A DNA stretch of 64,000 bases from Oscillospiraceae bacterium (GTDB lineage: Bacteria; Bacillota; Clostridia; Oscillospirales; CAG-272): contig SVST01000008.1 in the NCBI GenBank assembly GCA_015064155.1, positions 1-64,000 of the forward strand, in the 5' to 3' direction. Positions 43,883-53,640 of this stretch are shown piece after piece (positions within the stretch are counted from its first letter, which is position 1; every line of letters begins with the position of its first letter). The notes below the pieces were generated by a model, which was not told the origin of the DNA, searched no databases, and saw only the letters and a program-made list of their open reading frames with translations. The position numbers were made by a program, and so were the translations under genes.

Positions 43883-43911
43883 ATTATAGCATACTCTTTT
43901 GTGTTTGTCAA
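43883..43911 (-). promoter_or_regulatory. Consensus promoter of the riboswitch-thiT unit
   Basis: On the minus strand TTGACA (43906-43911) and TATAAT (43883-43888), 17-bp spacer, ending about 20 bp before the aptamer. Confidence 0.9.
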
Positions 43912-43928
43912 CAGCTTTTTGACTTTTT

Positions 43929-45293
43929 TTAATAGAAACTGTTCACCTCGACCGTTTTCATTGAGGGAGCCTTGGCAAGCACCTTTTCGTTGATCTTGAT
44001 ATAGTCCACGTATTTGTGACACTCGTCCAGGAAAAGCTTGTTGATTAAGTTTGCGTTGAAGTTCTCGAAATAGCTTTCATTGGCGGCATTGGAATAAGCA
44101 TTCGGGGTGTTCTCGTATTTGCGGATGATATGATATCCCGTAGGGGATTCAACCAGGCAAACGTCACCCTGCTGCATGCTTGTAAGGTTCGACGCAATGG
44201 TGTTCAGATAGGCTTGACCGTCCCCCATTAAGGAGTAATCCAGGTCGGTACGCAGATAAATTCCGTCGGTATACTCACTGACGTCGGTATCACCGTCACT
44301 TTCCTTGGACAACAGCTGCTCAAACTCTTCCGCCGTCATCGTTTTTGCTTTTTCAAGCAGCGAGCTTACGCGTTCATTCAGCGCATTTTTCTCCTCTTTG
44401 GTCATTTCCCGAACCTTAACCTCACCGGTTGTTTCGTCGGTAGCAGGCTGGGGCTCTCCCTTTACGTTGTCGTATGCGATTTTTGTAAACGTACCGTCGT
44501 CAACGTAATAAATTTCATCTCCGTTACTATCCTTTTTTACCTCTCCGTCCTCTGTCTTAGTGACACCGTTTCCGGTATCGTAGCAGATGCGGTGCGTTTG
44601 TCCTTCCTCGGTACGGAAATAGATTTCTTCGTCGTTGGAGTCGGTCAGGTAAACGACGGGCTGGGACGTCAGGTAGATCTGTCGGAAATGAACGTAATAT
44701 TCGTTCATAAACTGGTTCTTTACGTTGTCACCCACGTTGGAGGCGTTTGCACCGTACAGATGGGTTTTCAGCGTTTCGATTTTATATTCCAGCGTGTAGA
44801 AATTCTTTAGCAGATCGTAGTTAACGCCGTATTTGCCCAATACTGCGTTGAGCTTGTTTTTGGAGCCTCCGCCGTCGGTGCGGAGCAGCTCGTCCATCAT
44901 TTTTTGTACGTTTTCCTTTTGGGTTGCCGAGAGCCGGAGCTTTTCACGCTTGAACAGATATTCTGCGATCATGTTGACCTTGCAGGTGTTCAGCACGCTG
45001 TTGCTGTAAAAGGCATCATAGCTTTGAAAGGTGGTTCCGTCGAACGTATCCTGGTAATCCCAAAAGGCATTCTGCGTGGGCGAGGCACCGTTTTGGGTTG
45101 CTCTGGAGGCTACCAGCAGTCCCTTGGAGCGAGAGAGCAAAAATTCGTACAGATTCACCGAAAAGCTGACGCTGATCCCGTCCTTTTTCATGGTGAGCAG
45201 CTTCTTTCCCTTTCCCGCGCAAGAGGAAAAGGAGGAGAGCAGCATCACCAAGGCAAGCAAGCATGCAACGAAGCGAAGTGTTTTTTGTTTCAT
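43929..45293 (-). CDS. PrsA-like foldase lipoprotein (parvulin-type)
   Basis: A 454-aa lipoprotein with a signal peptide and lipobox SSFSSC (Cys about 25). The N-terminal helical part resembles SurA/PrsA chaperone regions; a segment at about 330-420 (TAEEFEQLLSKESDGDT ... GDVCLVESPTGYHIIRK) matches the parvulin peptidyl-prolyl isomerase pattern. A charged insertion near 215-290 is unusual. It probably helps exported proteins fold. The active-site residues of parvulin are not all recognisable, so it may be a chaperone only. Confidence 0.8.
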   Translation of the reverse strand: MKQKTLRFVACLLALVMLLSSFSSCAGKGKKLLTMKKDGISVSFSVNLYEFLLSRSKGLLVASRATQNGASPTQNAFWDYQDTFDGTTFQSYDAFYSNSVLNTCKVNMIAEYLFKREKLRLSATQKENVQKMMDELLRTDGGGSKNKLNAVLGKYGVNYDLLKNFYTLEYKIETLKTHLYGANASNVGDNVKNQFMNEYYVHFRQIYLTSQPVVYLTDSNDEEIYFRTEEGQTHRICYDTGNGVTKTEDGEVKKDSNGDEIYYVDDGTFTKIAYDNVKGEPQPATDETTGEVKVREMTKEEKNALNERVSSLLEKAKTMTAEEFEQLLSKESDGDTDVSEYTDGIYLRTDLDYSLMGDGQAYLNTIASNLTSMQQGDVCLVESPTGYHIIRKYENTPNAYSNAANESYFENFNANLINKLFLDECHKYVDYIKINEKVLAKAPSMKTVEVNSFY

Positions 45294-45350
45294 AAAAAGA
45301 GTCCTTTCATTTAGGCTCGGTCGGTCATAGACCGATGCTTTCCTTTATTT

Positions 45351-45379
45351 ATTATACAAGAAAAAGACGCGTTTGTCTA
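45351..45379 (-). promoter_or_regulatory. Promoter of the PrsA-like gene
   Basis: On the minus strand TAGACA (45374-45379) and TATAAT (45351-45356), 17-bp spacer. The -35 overlaps the mfd stop codon region. Confidence 0.75.
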
Positions 45380-48300
45380 TGCTTTTTCATTGCGGATTTC
45401 AAGATATTTTTCAAACATTTTGTGAATAAGCGAGAGCGCGTCGTCCCCCTTTTGTAGCCGTAGACAGATATGGGGGTCCCCCGACATCAGCATACGAAGT
45501 CGTCCGAACTCGGCGGAAAGCTCCGACCAAATATCGATATCCAAGCTTTGCGGATAGATGTGGATCTCACCGCCGTCTTGGCGAATCGAGGTGATTCCGC
45601 ATTTCACCGCCAAATTATGGATCTGTGAGATCTCTAAGAGGTTCTGCGTGGCGCGAGGCGGTTCTCCGAAGCGGTCCAACAGCTCGTCGGTGATATCCGA
45701 AAGATCCTCGTCGGTTACGATCAACGCAATTTTTTTGTACAGTGCCATCCGCTGTGCGGGGAAGGGGACGTAGCTGTCGGGCAAGAACGCATCGAAATTG
45801 AGGGATACGGTGCATTCGACCTCGGGCTCCTCGTGCTGTCCCTTTTCCTCCAGAACCGCACGGTTGAGCAGCTTGATATAGAGGTCGTAGCCGATGGCGT
45901 CCAGATGCCCGTGCTGCTCGGCACCCAAAAGGTTCCCGGCACCGCGGATCTCCATGTCGCGCAGAGCAATTTTAAAGCCCGCGCCGAATTCGGCATATTC
46001 GCGGATTGCCTCAAGCCGCTTTTGCGCGATCTCGGGAATCGACCGATAAGGCGGATAGGTAAAATACGCATAGGCACGTCTTGACGAGCGACCGATCCGT
46101 CCACGAATCTGGTGGAGCTGTGAAAGTCCCAGCTTGTGAGAATTGGAAACGATCAGCGTGTTGGCGTTCGGAATGTCCACGCCGGTTTCGATGATCGTGG
46201 TACAGACCAAAATATCGATCTCGCCCGCCAGCATTTCCTCCCAAATTTTTTCCAGCTCTTCCTTTGCCATTTTTCCGTGCGCTACGGTGATTCTTGCTTC
46301 GGGAATATCGGCGGAAAGCTTGGCGGCAACGCTGTTGATGGTTTCCACCGTATTGTGCAGGTAGAAGACCTGACCGCCGCGTCGCAGCTCTCTGCGAATG
46401 GCTTCCTCCACGATGAGGTCGTCGTTTTCCAAAACGTAGGTTTGCACGGGAAGCCGATCAACGGGCGCGTCGTCCAAAATAGAGATGTCGCGGATGCCGC
46501 CCATTGCCATATTCAGGGTTCTGGGAATCGGGGTTGCAGAGAGGGAAAGAACGTCCACTCCGTCGCAAAGCTGCTTGAGCTTTTCTTTTTGGGCAACACC
46601 GAAGCGTTGCTCCTCGTCGATCACCACCAAGCCGAGATCGTGGAACGCAACGTCCTTGGAGAGCAAACGGTGAGTACCGACGATAATATCGACCTCGCCG
46701 CGCGATAGACGGCGTAGCGTCACTGCCTGTTGCTTTGCCGTGCGGAATCGCGAGAGCATATCGACGTTTACCGCAAAGGCGCGCATACGGCTGACAATGG
46801 TTTGATAATGTTGAAGCGCCAAAAGCGTGGTCGGCACCAAAATGGCAACCTGCTTGCCGCCAAGCACCGCCTTGTACGCGGCACGAAGTGCAACCTCGGT
46901 TTTGCCGTATCCAACGTCACCGCACAAAAGACGGTCCATCGGAACGGCTTGCATCATGTCGTTTTTGATTTCGGCTACCGCACTGAGCTGGCTGTCGGTT
47001 TCCTCGTAATCAAAGGCATCCTCAAAGGCTTTCTGATAGCTGTCATCGGCAGGGAACGCGTGCCCGGGTCGACGCATACGCTCGGCATAAAGCTTGATCA
47101 GCTCCTTTGCCATATCCTGTACCGCGCTCTTTACGCGTGCTTTTGATTTTTTCCAGCTGTCGCTGCCCATTTTGGAGAGCTTGACCAATCCGTCGTCGGC
47201 GTGTGCTCCAATGTATTTGGACACCTTGTCAAGCTTTTCTACCGGCAGAAACAGCTTATCACTGCCGGCATAGCGAATGCCGATATAATCCTTGGTGACC
47301 CCGTCGCAGGTCAGCGTTTCAATGCCGGTATATTGTCCGATACCGTAGGTTTCGTGTACTACGAAGTCCCCCACCTCAAGCTCTGCGTAGGAGAGGATGC
47401 TTTTGGTGCTTTTGCTTTTCTTTTTGCGCAAGGAGGTCTTCGAGGAAAGCGAAAGACCGCCCGTGCGCGTGTCGGGCATGATCGACAGCACGGCAATCTT
47501 GGGCATCATCAATTCAAAGCCCGAAAGCAATTCACCCGAGAGAACGGTGACGCTTCCGCGCTCCAGTGCCTCGGGGGTTGCGGGGGCATCACCGACGACA
47601 AATCCTCGGTCTGCAAGCCTTTCTGCGGTACGCGCGGCTTCTACCTCGTTCTCGGTCAGAACCAAGCAACGGTAGCCGCCCTTGACGTATTGGTCAAGAT
47701 CTTCCAGGAACAGCTCCTCGTTTTCGGCATACGAAACGGTGTGACGGGAACGAAAGCCGAACAGTCCTGCCAAACGCTTGTCACTGACGTGATATGCGAT
47801 CGAATCAATGTGAAGCGTGACGTGGCTGTCGCAAAACAGATCGAAATTGACGATCGGCTTCTGATATTCCGCGTATTTCGGTGCAATGGTTCCGCTTTCC
47901 AAAAGCTCGGTGAGCGTTTGAGTCAGGTGCCATTCGGATGCACGCAGACGGTCCTGCACGGCATTTGTTCCGCGCATGAGGACTAAAGTTTTTTTGTCCA
48001 GATAATCCAAAAGGCAACAGCGGGCGGGATAAACCAATGAAATATATTTGTCCAAAAAGCAAATCTCACCATCGCCGTTTTTGGCGCGGTCGATTGCCGC
48101 GGATTCCTTAATCAGCTCTTCGGACGCGCGCTCGTCGGTGCTTGCCTTGAACTGTGCCGAAACCGCTTTTTTCAGACGGTCGAGCGCATCCCGATCGGGC
48201 AACAGCTCGCGAGCCGGCGTGATGGTTGCGCGAAGGACGTCACAGGTCATTCGCTGCGAATCGGGATCAAACAGCCCCATTCGGTCGATCTCATCCCCAA

Positions 48301-48943
48301 ACAGCTCGATCCGCAAGGGGAATGCACCGTTCTTTTCGGCACCGTTCTCGTCGGTAAAGCAACCGTTTGGCGGATAAACGTCCACGATGCCTCCGCGAAG
48401 CGCGAATTGTCCGGGGCTGTCCACCAGATCAACACGGACGTATCCGAGCGAAACCAACCGTCTGTTGAACTCCTTGAGGTCGATTTCCTCGGTGGCATCA
48501 ATCGAGAAGAGCAGGTCGGCAAGCAGGGTAGGAGGTACGGTATAACCGAGAGCTGCATCGGGGGTTGTGACAACGACGTCGAATTCATCGGTCAAAAGAC
48601 CCGAAAGCACGCGAAGCCTCTCATGCTCGTACTCATGGGAGGCGGTAATGTTATAAAAGGTGAGATCTCTTGCCATATAAAAGGCGGTGCGCAGACCGTA
48701 ACGCTCCAAAAGACCCATTGCGCGTACGCAATCCTTTTCCTCCGCGCAGACCAGCAAAGCGGTTTTTGATCGATAGGCAAGAGAATCCTGCAAAAGCGAG
48801 ATCAAAAAGGCATCGGCGGCACCGTCGGAGAGTCCCGACGCAAGAATCGGCAACGGATTCTGGCGAAAATCACGCTCCAGCGCGCGAAGGAGCTGCTTAT
48901 ATTCGCTGTCCAAGCGAACCGTGCTCGTGAGAAGATTCATCAT
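45377..48943 (-). CDS. mfd: Transcription-repair coupling factor
   Basis: An 1188-aa SF2 translocase that removes stalled RNA polymerase at lesions and recruits UvrAB. The order is complete: UvrB-like N-terminal domains, RNA-polymerase-interacting domain (VGDFVVHETYGIGQYTG, about 525), helicase core with Walker A GDVGYGKTE, DEEQRFG box, and the TRG motif, then the C-terminal inhibitory domain. The start is MMN with AAAGGA upstream. It follows pth by 9 bp, the usual Bacillota order. Confidence 0.97.
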   Translation of the reverse strand: MMNLLTSTVRLDSEYKQLLRALERDFRQNPLPILASGLSDGAADAFLISLLQDSLAYRSKTALLVCAEEKDCVRAMGLLERYGLRTAFYMARDLTFYNITASHEYEHERLRVLSGLLTDEFDVVVTTPDAALGYTVPPTLLADLLFSIDATEEIDLKEFNRRLVSLGYVRVDLVDSPGQFALRGGIVDVYPPNGCFTDENGAEKNGAFPLRIELFGDEIDRMGLFDPDSQRMTCDVLRATITPARELLPDRDALDRLKKAVSAQFKASTDERASEELIKESAAIDRAKNGDGEICFLDKYISLVYPARCCLLDYLDKKTLVLMRGTNAVQDRLRASEWHLTQTLTELLESGTIAPKYAEYQKPIVNFDLFCDSHVTLHIDSIAYHVSDKRLAGLFGFRSRHTVSYAENEELFLEDLDQYVKGGYRCLVLTENEVEAARTAERLADRGFVVGDAPATPEALERGSVTVLSGELLSGFELMMPKIAVLSIMPDTRTGGLSLSSKTSLRKKKSKSTKSILSYAELEVGDFVVHETYGIGQYTGIETLTCDGVTKDYIGIRYAGSDKLFLPVEKLDKVSKYIGAHADDGLVKLSKMGSDSWKKSKARVKSAVQDMAKELIKLYAERMRRPGHAFPADDSYQKAFEDAFDYEETDSQLSAVAEIKNDMMQAVPMDRLLCGDVGYGKTEVALRAAYKAVLGGKQVAILVPTTLLALQHYQTIVSRMRAFAVNVDMLSRFRTAKQQAVTLRRLSRGEVDIIVGTHRLLSKDVAFHDLGLVVIDEEQRFGVAQKEKLKQLCDGVDVLSLSATPIPRTLNMAMGGIRDISILDDAPVDRLPVQTYVLENDDLIVEEAIRRELRRGGQVFYLHNTVETINSVAAKLSADIPEARITVAHGKMAKEELEKIWEEMLAGEIDILVCTTIIETGVDIPNANTLIVSNSHKLGLSQLHQIRGRIGRSSRRAYAYFTYPPYRSIPEIAQKRLEAIREYAEFGAGFKIALRDMEIRGAGNLLGAEQHGHLDAIGYDLYIKLLNRAVLEEKGQHEEPEVECTVSLNFDAFLPDSYVPFPAQRMALYKKIALIVTDEDLSDITDELLDRFGEPPRATQNLLEISQIHNLAVKCGITSIRQDGGEIHIYPQSLDIDIWSELSAEFGRLRMLMSGDPHICLRLQKGDDALSLIHKMFEKYLEIRNEKA

Positions 48944-48952
48944 AAATATCCT

Positions 48953-49600
48953 TTACTCGTGTTCGGGATGGTAGGAGTTACAAAGCTGTACGGCGGTATC
49001 AAAATCCCCCGACAACAGCTTTTCGATACCCGGCTTGCAAGCCGCAATCGCACCATAGAGCCGGGGACGCTCATCGGGACGAAACTCCGACAGCACCCAG
49101 TCGGCAAGATTGAAATCGGGATGCGGCTTGGCACCGACTCCCATTCGAAGGCGCGGAAAGGCATCGGTTCCAAGGCAAACGATAATATCGTTGAGCCCCT
49201 TTTGACCGCCTGCACTGCCTTTGCGGCGCAGACGCATCCGTCCCACGTCCTGCGCGATATCGTCTGAAATCACCAGGATGTTTTCGGGCGCAATCTTGTA
49301 AAAGGCGGCGGCTTCCTGCACGGCAAGCCCCGAAGCATTCATCAAAGTTTGCGGCTTGAGAAAGAGAATCCCCTTGCCCATCACGGTTCCTTCCCCGCAA
49401 AGCGCGTGGAATTTTGCTCGGTCGATCCGAACGCCGTATTGCTCGGCAAGGTGGTCTATCGTGAGAAATCCCGCGTTATGACGGGTCATCTTATATTTTT
49501 CACCGGGGTTTCCAAGACCGACGATCATGTGTGTGATCGGAGCCTTCGGGGTGTCCTCTTTTTTGGAAATCTGTCGGAACAGGTCAAATATATCTGCCAT
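48953..49600 (-). CDS. pth: Peptidyl-tRNA hydrolase
   Basis: A 215-aa enzyme that frees tRNA from dropped-off peptidyl-tRNA. MIVGLGNPGEKYKMTRHNAGF carries the catalytic His and Asn; GKGILFLKPQTLMNASG and DIAQDVGRMRLRRKGSAGGQKGL follow. About 24 extra residues precede the family start. ATG 49600 has AAGGAAGGA upstream. Cotranscribed with mfd. Confidence 0.97.
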   Translation of the reverse strand: MADIFDLFRQISKKEDTPKAPITHMIVGLGNPGEKYKMTRHNAGFLTIDHLAEQYGVRIDRAKFHALCGEGTVMGKGILFLKPQTLMNASGLAVQEAAAFYKIAPENILVISDDIAQDVGRMRLRRKGSAGGQKGLNDIIVCLGTDAFPRLRMGVGAKPHPDFNLADWVLSEFRPDERPRLYGAIAACKPGIEKLLSGDFDTAVQLCNSYHPEHE

Positions 49601-49700
49601 GATGCTTCCTTCCTTTCGGCAAAACGGGGTATTCCAATACAAAACGCGCCCGATCCCACCAAGGGGACCCGCCGCTTTCCGTTTTTATAGGGTATTACAT

Positions 49701-49729
49701 ATTATACAATAACTTTTTGAGTCTGTCAA
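49701..49729 (-). promoter_or_regulatory. Consensus promoter of pth-mfd
   Basis: On the minus strand TTGACA (49724-49729) and TATAAT (49701-49706), 17-bp spacer. Confidence 0.9.
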
Positions 49730-49823
49730 ACGGATTTTGCCATTTTGTCTGCTTGTTCACATAATATTTACAAATATCAGGTGGGTTTCTATGAGAAAGG
49801 GTATGGAAAAATCAGAAAAAATA

Positions 49824-49832
49824 TGGTATAAT
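49824..49832 (+). promoter_or_regulatory. Extended -10 promoter of ppdK
   Basis: TGGTATAAT forms an extended -10 (TATAAT at 49827-49832) without a good -35, with a leader of about 90 nt. Confidence 0.65.
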
Positions 49833-49930
49833 ATCCTGTACCGTGAGCGACAGACAGCAAAAAACGGCTTTTTGTTGTGCGTACGGACAATCTCGTTCAA
49901 AAATATATTTATATATGGAGGAATACCAAA

Positions 49931-52555
49931 ATGGCAAAGAAGTATTGCTATCTCTTTTCCGAGGGTAACGCAAACATGCGTGAGATCCTTGGCGGTAAGG
50001 GCGCGAACCTCGCGGAAATGACCAACATCGGTCTTCCCGTTCCCCAGGGCTTCACGATTTCTACCGAGGCGTGCACACAGTATTATGAGGACGGCCGTCA
50101 GATCAATGACGAAATCATGGCTGAGATCATGGTTTACATTGAGAAGATGGAGGGCATCACCGGCAAGAAGTTCGGTGACCTTGAGAATCCTCTGTTGGTT
50201 TCGGTTCGTTCGGGCGCTCGCGCATCCATGCCCGGTATGATGGATACCATCCTCAACCTCGGCTTGAATGAAGAGGTAGTTGAGGTTATGGCAAAGAAGT
50301 CCGGCAACGCTCGTTGGGCTTACGACTGCTACAGAAGATTTATCCAGATGTACTCCGACGTCGTTATGGAGGTTGGTAAGAAGTACTTCGAGGAGCTCAT
50401 CGACAAGATGAAGGAAGATAAGGGCGTTAAGCAGGACGTTGAGTTGACCGCTGACGACCTCAAGGAGCTGGCTAACCAGTTCAAGGCAGAGTACAAGGCA
50501 AAGATCGGCGCAGATTTCCCCTCCGATCCTAAGGAGCAGCTGATCGGCGCAGTAAAGGCAGTATTCCGTTCTTGGGATAACCCCCGTGCGAACGTATACC
50601 GCCGCGACAACGATATTCCCTACTCTTGGGGTACCGCTGTAAACGTACAGGCAATGGCATTCGGTAACATGGGTGACAACTGCGGAACCGGTGTTGCGTT
50701 CACTCGTGACCCCGCTACCGGTGAGAAGAAGCTCATGGGTGAGTTCCTGACCAACGCACAGGGTGAGGACGTTGTTGCAGGTGTTCGTACGCCTATGCCC
50801 ATCGCAGAGATGGCAAACAAGTTCCCCGCAGCTTTCGAGCAGTTCGTAAAGGTTTGCGAGATTCTTGAGAACCACTACCACGATATGCAGGATATGGAGT
50901 TCACCATCGAGAACGAGAAGCTCTACATGCTGCAGACCCGTAACGGTAAGAGAACTGCTCCCGCAGCTCTCCAGATCGCTGTTGACCTCGTAGCAGAGGG
51001 CCACAAGACCAAGGAAGAGGCAGTTCAGATGATCGACCCCAGAAACCTGGATACCTTGTTGCATCCTCAGTTCGATGCAAAGGCACTCAAGGCAGCTACC
51101 CCCATGGGTCGTGGCTTGGGCGCATCTCCCGGTGCTGCTTGCGGTCAGATCGTATTCTCCGCTGAGGATGCAGAGGCTTGGAAGAACGCAGGCAAGAAGG
51201 TTGTTCTGGTTCGTCTGGAGACCTCTCCCGAGGATATCACCGGTATGAAAGCAGCTCAGGGTATCCTGACTGTTCGCGGCGGTATGACCTCTCACGCAGC
51301 CGTTGTTGCTCGTGGTATGGGTAAGTGCTGCGTATCCGGTTGCGGCGATATCGCTATGGATGAAGAAAATAAGAAGTTCACTCTGGCAGGCAAGACCTTC
51401 GTTGAGGGTGACTACATTTCGATCGACGGTTCTACCGGTAATATCTACGACGGTATCATCAAGACCGTTGACGCAGAGATCTCCGGTAACTTCGGCACCA
51501 TCATGGGTTGGGCTGATGAGTTCCGTACGCTGAAGGTAAGAACCAACGCTGATACTCCCGCAGATGCAAAGAAGGCTCGCGAGCTGGGTGCTGAGGGTAT
51601 CGGTCTGTGCCGTACCGAGCATATGTTCTTCGAGGCAGACAGAATTGCGGCATTCCGTGAAATGATCTGCTCCGACACCGCCGCAGAAAGAGAAGTTGCT
51701 CTGGAGAAGATTCTTCCTTACCAGCAGGCTGACTTCGAGGCTCTCTATGAGGCTCTTGAGGGTTGCCCCGTTTGCATCCGTTTCTTGGATCCCCCTCTCC
51801 ACGAGTTCGTTCCTACCACTGAGGAAGACATTGCAGCTCTTGCAAAGGCTCAGGGTAAGACCGTTGAGGATATCAAGGCTGTTATCGCATCCTTGCACGA
51901 GTTCAACCCCATGATGGGTCACCGTGGATGCCGTTTGGCAGTCACCTATCCCGAAATCGCCGCTATGCAGACCAAGGCAGTTATCCGTGCCGCAATCAAC
52001 GTTCAGAAGAAGCACGCTGACTGGATTGTAAGACCCGAGATCATGATCCCGCTGGTTGGCGACGTGAAGGAATTGAAGTACGTTAAGAGCGTTGTCGTTG
52101 CAACCGCTGATGCAGAGATCGCTGCAGCAGGAGCGAAGATCGACTACGAGGTTGGTACCATGATCGAGATTCCTCGTGCATGCCTGACCGCTGACGAGAT
52201 TGCTGCAAACGCTGACTTCTTCTGCTTCGGTACCAACGACCTGACGCAGATGACCTACGGCTTCTCCCGTGACGATGCAGGTAAGTTCCTCGGTGCATAC
52301 TACGATGCAAAGATCTTCGAGAACGATCCTTTCGCAAAGCTTGACCAGACCGGTGTTGGTAAGCTGATGAACATGGCAGTTACGCTCGGACGTCCCGTAA
52401 ACAAGGATCTCCACGTTGGTATCTGCGGTGAGCACGGTGGCGACCCGTCCTCCGTTGAGTTCTGCCACCAGATCGGACTTGACTACGTATCTTGCTCTCC
52501 CTTCCGTGTTCCGATCGCTCGTCTGGCAGCAGCTCAGGCAGCTCTGAAGAAATAA
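49931..52555 (+). CDS. ppdK: Pyruvate, phosphate dikinase
   Basis: An 874-aa enzyme that interconverts pyruvate, ATP and Pi with PEP, AMP and PPi; in Clostridia it often serves glycolysis in the PPi-using direction. The swivelling catalytic His is in GGMTSHAAVVARGMGKCC and the C-terminal PEP-utiliser part ends with the CGEHGGDPSSVEF region. Codon choice differs from neighbours, with abundant GCT, CGT, AAG, AAC and CTC, typical of a very highly expressed gene. ATG 49931 follows GGAGG. Confidence 0.98.
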   Translation: MAKKYCYLFSEGNANMREILGGKGANLAEMTNIGLPVPQGFTISTEACTQYYEDGRQINDEIMAEIMVYIEKMEGITGKKFGDLENPLLVSVRSGARASMPGMMDTILNLGLNEEVVEVMAKKSGNARWAYDCYRRFIQMYSDVVMEVGKKYFEELIDKMKEDKGVKQDVELTADDLKELANQFKAEYKAKIGADFPSDPKEQLIGAVKAVFRSWDNPRANVYRRDNDIPYSWGTAVNVQAMAFGNMGDNCGTGVAFTRDPATGEKKLMGEFLTNAQGEDVVAGVRTPMPIAEMANKFPAAFEQFVKVCEILENHYHDMQDMEFTIENEKLYMLQTRNGKRTAPAALQIAVDLVAEGHKTKEEAVQMIDPRNLDTLLHPQFDAKALKAATPMGRGLGASPGAACGQIVFSAEDAEAWKNAGKKVVLVRLETSPEDITGMKAAQGILTVRGGMTSHAAVVARGMGKCCVSGCGDIAMDEENKKFTLAGKTFVEGDYISIDGSTGNIYDGIIKTVDAEISGNFGTIMGWADEFRTLKVRTNADTPADAKKARELGAEGIGLCRTEHMFFEADRIAAFREMICSDTAAEREVALEKILPYQQADFEALYEALEGCPVCIRFLDPPLHEFVPTTEEDIAALAKAQGKTVEDIKAVIASLHEFNPMMGHRGCRLAVTYPEIAAMQTKAVIRAAINVQKKHADWIVRPEIMIPLVGDVKELKYVKSVVVATADAEIAAAGAKIDYEVGTMIEIPRACLTADEIAANADFFCFGTNDLTQMTYGFSRDDAGKFLGAYYDAKIFENDPFAKLDQTGVGKLMNMAVTLGRPVNKDLHVGICGEHGGDPSSVEFCHQIGLDYVSCSPFRVPIARLAAAQAALKK

Positions 52556-52617
52556 TCCGAAAAGGGAACCTTTTGTGAAAAGGCAAACCGCCCGATGACA
52601 TGAAAGGATAACAAAAT

Positions 52618-52653
52618 AAAAGCCATCGCGCAAAATCTTGTGCGATGGCTTTT
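52618..52653. terminator. Bidirectional terminator between ppdK and tRNA-Arg
   Basis: AAAAGCCATCGC (52618-52629) pairs perfectly with GCGATGGCTTTT (52642-52653) and is followed by T on the plus strand. Confidence 0.9.
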
Positions 52654-52654
52654 T

Positions 52655-52729
52655 TGGCACCCGCAACGGGAATCGAACCCATAACTACCCCTTAGGAGGG
52701 GGCTATTATATCCATTTAACTATGCAGGC
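52655..52729 (-). tRNA. tRNA-Arg (CCT)
   Basis: Minus-strand cloverleaf with acceptor GCCTGCA/TGCGGGT (two G-U pairs), anticodon loop CTCCTAA (anticodon CCT), T-arm GGGTTCGATTCCC and encoded CCA. Confidence 0.93.
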
Positions 52730-52865
52730 AACTATTTGGATGATACGTACGTTATTATACCATACGGCGCGCGAAAAAGCAAGAGGTTTTTACGCGGTTT
52801 TCATCGTTTTATTCGTTTTTTGGAATTGTGCAAAGTGCCAAAAATGAAAAAAAAACAAAAAGCCG

Positions 52866-52894
52866 TTGCATTCGAATGTGAAATATGATATCAT
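52866..52894 (+). promoter_or_regulatory. Promoter of the DivIVA-like gene
   Basis: TTGCAT (52866-52871) and TATCAT (52889-52894), 17-bp spacer. The -10 lies in TATGATATCAT, shared with the SPFH and exporter 1 promoters. Confidence 0.7.
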
Positions 52895-52975
52895 ATAAAA
52901 GTAGAAAAGTAGATTGGAGAGCGTCTTTCCGATGCGCTTTTTTACGCATTATGCTTCAAATTGGAGGATTTGGGT

Positions 52976-53617
52976 ATGTCAGAGCTTTCTGTTCGTTTTA
53001 CCGGAAAACGAAATGGTTACAATAGAGAAGAGGTTGACCAGTTTGTCAAGGACGTGGAGTCGATGCTTCAGGAGCGCGCGGCTACCATTGCAGGTCTGCA
53101 ACAGCAAATTGCAAATCTTGAGGCTCGCCTGCAAAAAATGACGGGTGACGATGCCACCGTAGAGGAAAAGGTCGAGCTTTACGATAAACTGATGAAGAAA
53201 ATGGACGGTGACTACACCAACCTCTTAGCTCCCGCAATTGCCAAGGCAAAAAAGATCGAGGCAAAGGCGGAGGAAGAGTATGCCGTTCGAATCGATCAGG
53301 CTCGTTATACGGCGGAGGGGATCTACCGCGAAACCGCCGATCGCATTGCCGCCGCAGTAGACGATAACGTGGATCGACTGTACGGTTTGCTTGACAGTTA
53401 CATTTATTCGCAATCTCTCCCCGGAAAAATTGATTCGTTCTTCGATAGCTGTCAGGTTGTGTCCCAGAGAATTGCACGTCGGGCGCGTAAGATGTCCAAG
53501 TTGCCCGCAAAGGCACAGAAAAAGGTGCAAAAGACCTACAGCGGTGCTGCCAACGCAGTGAAGAAGAAGGCGAACACCTACCGAAACAACATTGTGGCTT
53601 ACAAGGAAGCCGATTGA
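52976..53617 (+). CDS. DivIVA-like coiled-coil protein
   Basis: A 213-aa protein. Residues 1-35 (FTGKRNGYNREEVDQFVKDVE) match the N-terminal membrane-binding domain of DivIVA/GpsB proteins, which recognise curved membranes at poles and septa. A coiled coil (about 30-60, then 75-150) and a basic C-terminal tail follow. The basic tail is unusual and could bind nucleic acid or wall polymers (speculative). ATG 52976 follows GGAGG. Confidence 0.82.
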   Translation: MSELSVRFTGKRNGYNREEVDQFVKDVESMLQERAATIAGLQQQIANLEARLQKMTGDDATVEEKVELYDKLMKKMDGDYTNLLAPAIAKAKKIEAKAEEEYAVRIDQARYTAEGIYRETADRIAAAVDDNVDRLYGLLDSYIYSQSLPGKIDSFFDSCQVVSQRIARRARKMSKLPAKAQKKVQKTYSGAANAVKKKANTYRNNIVAYKEAD

Positions 53618-53640
53618 TCCAAAGCAGCAGATTTGTTTGT

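Noticed and set aside
49757-52666. 969-codon minus-strand open frame antisense to ppdK
   Set aside because: A shadow caused by the biased codon use of ppdK; its product resembles no protein and it covers the ppdK promoter and tRNA end.
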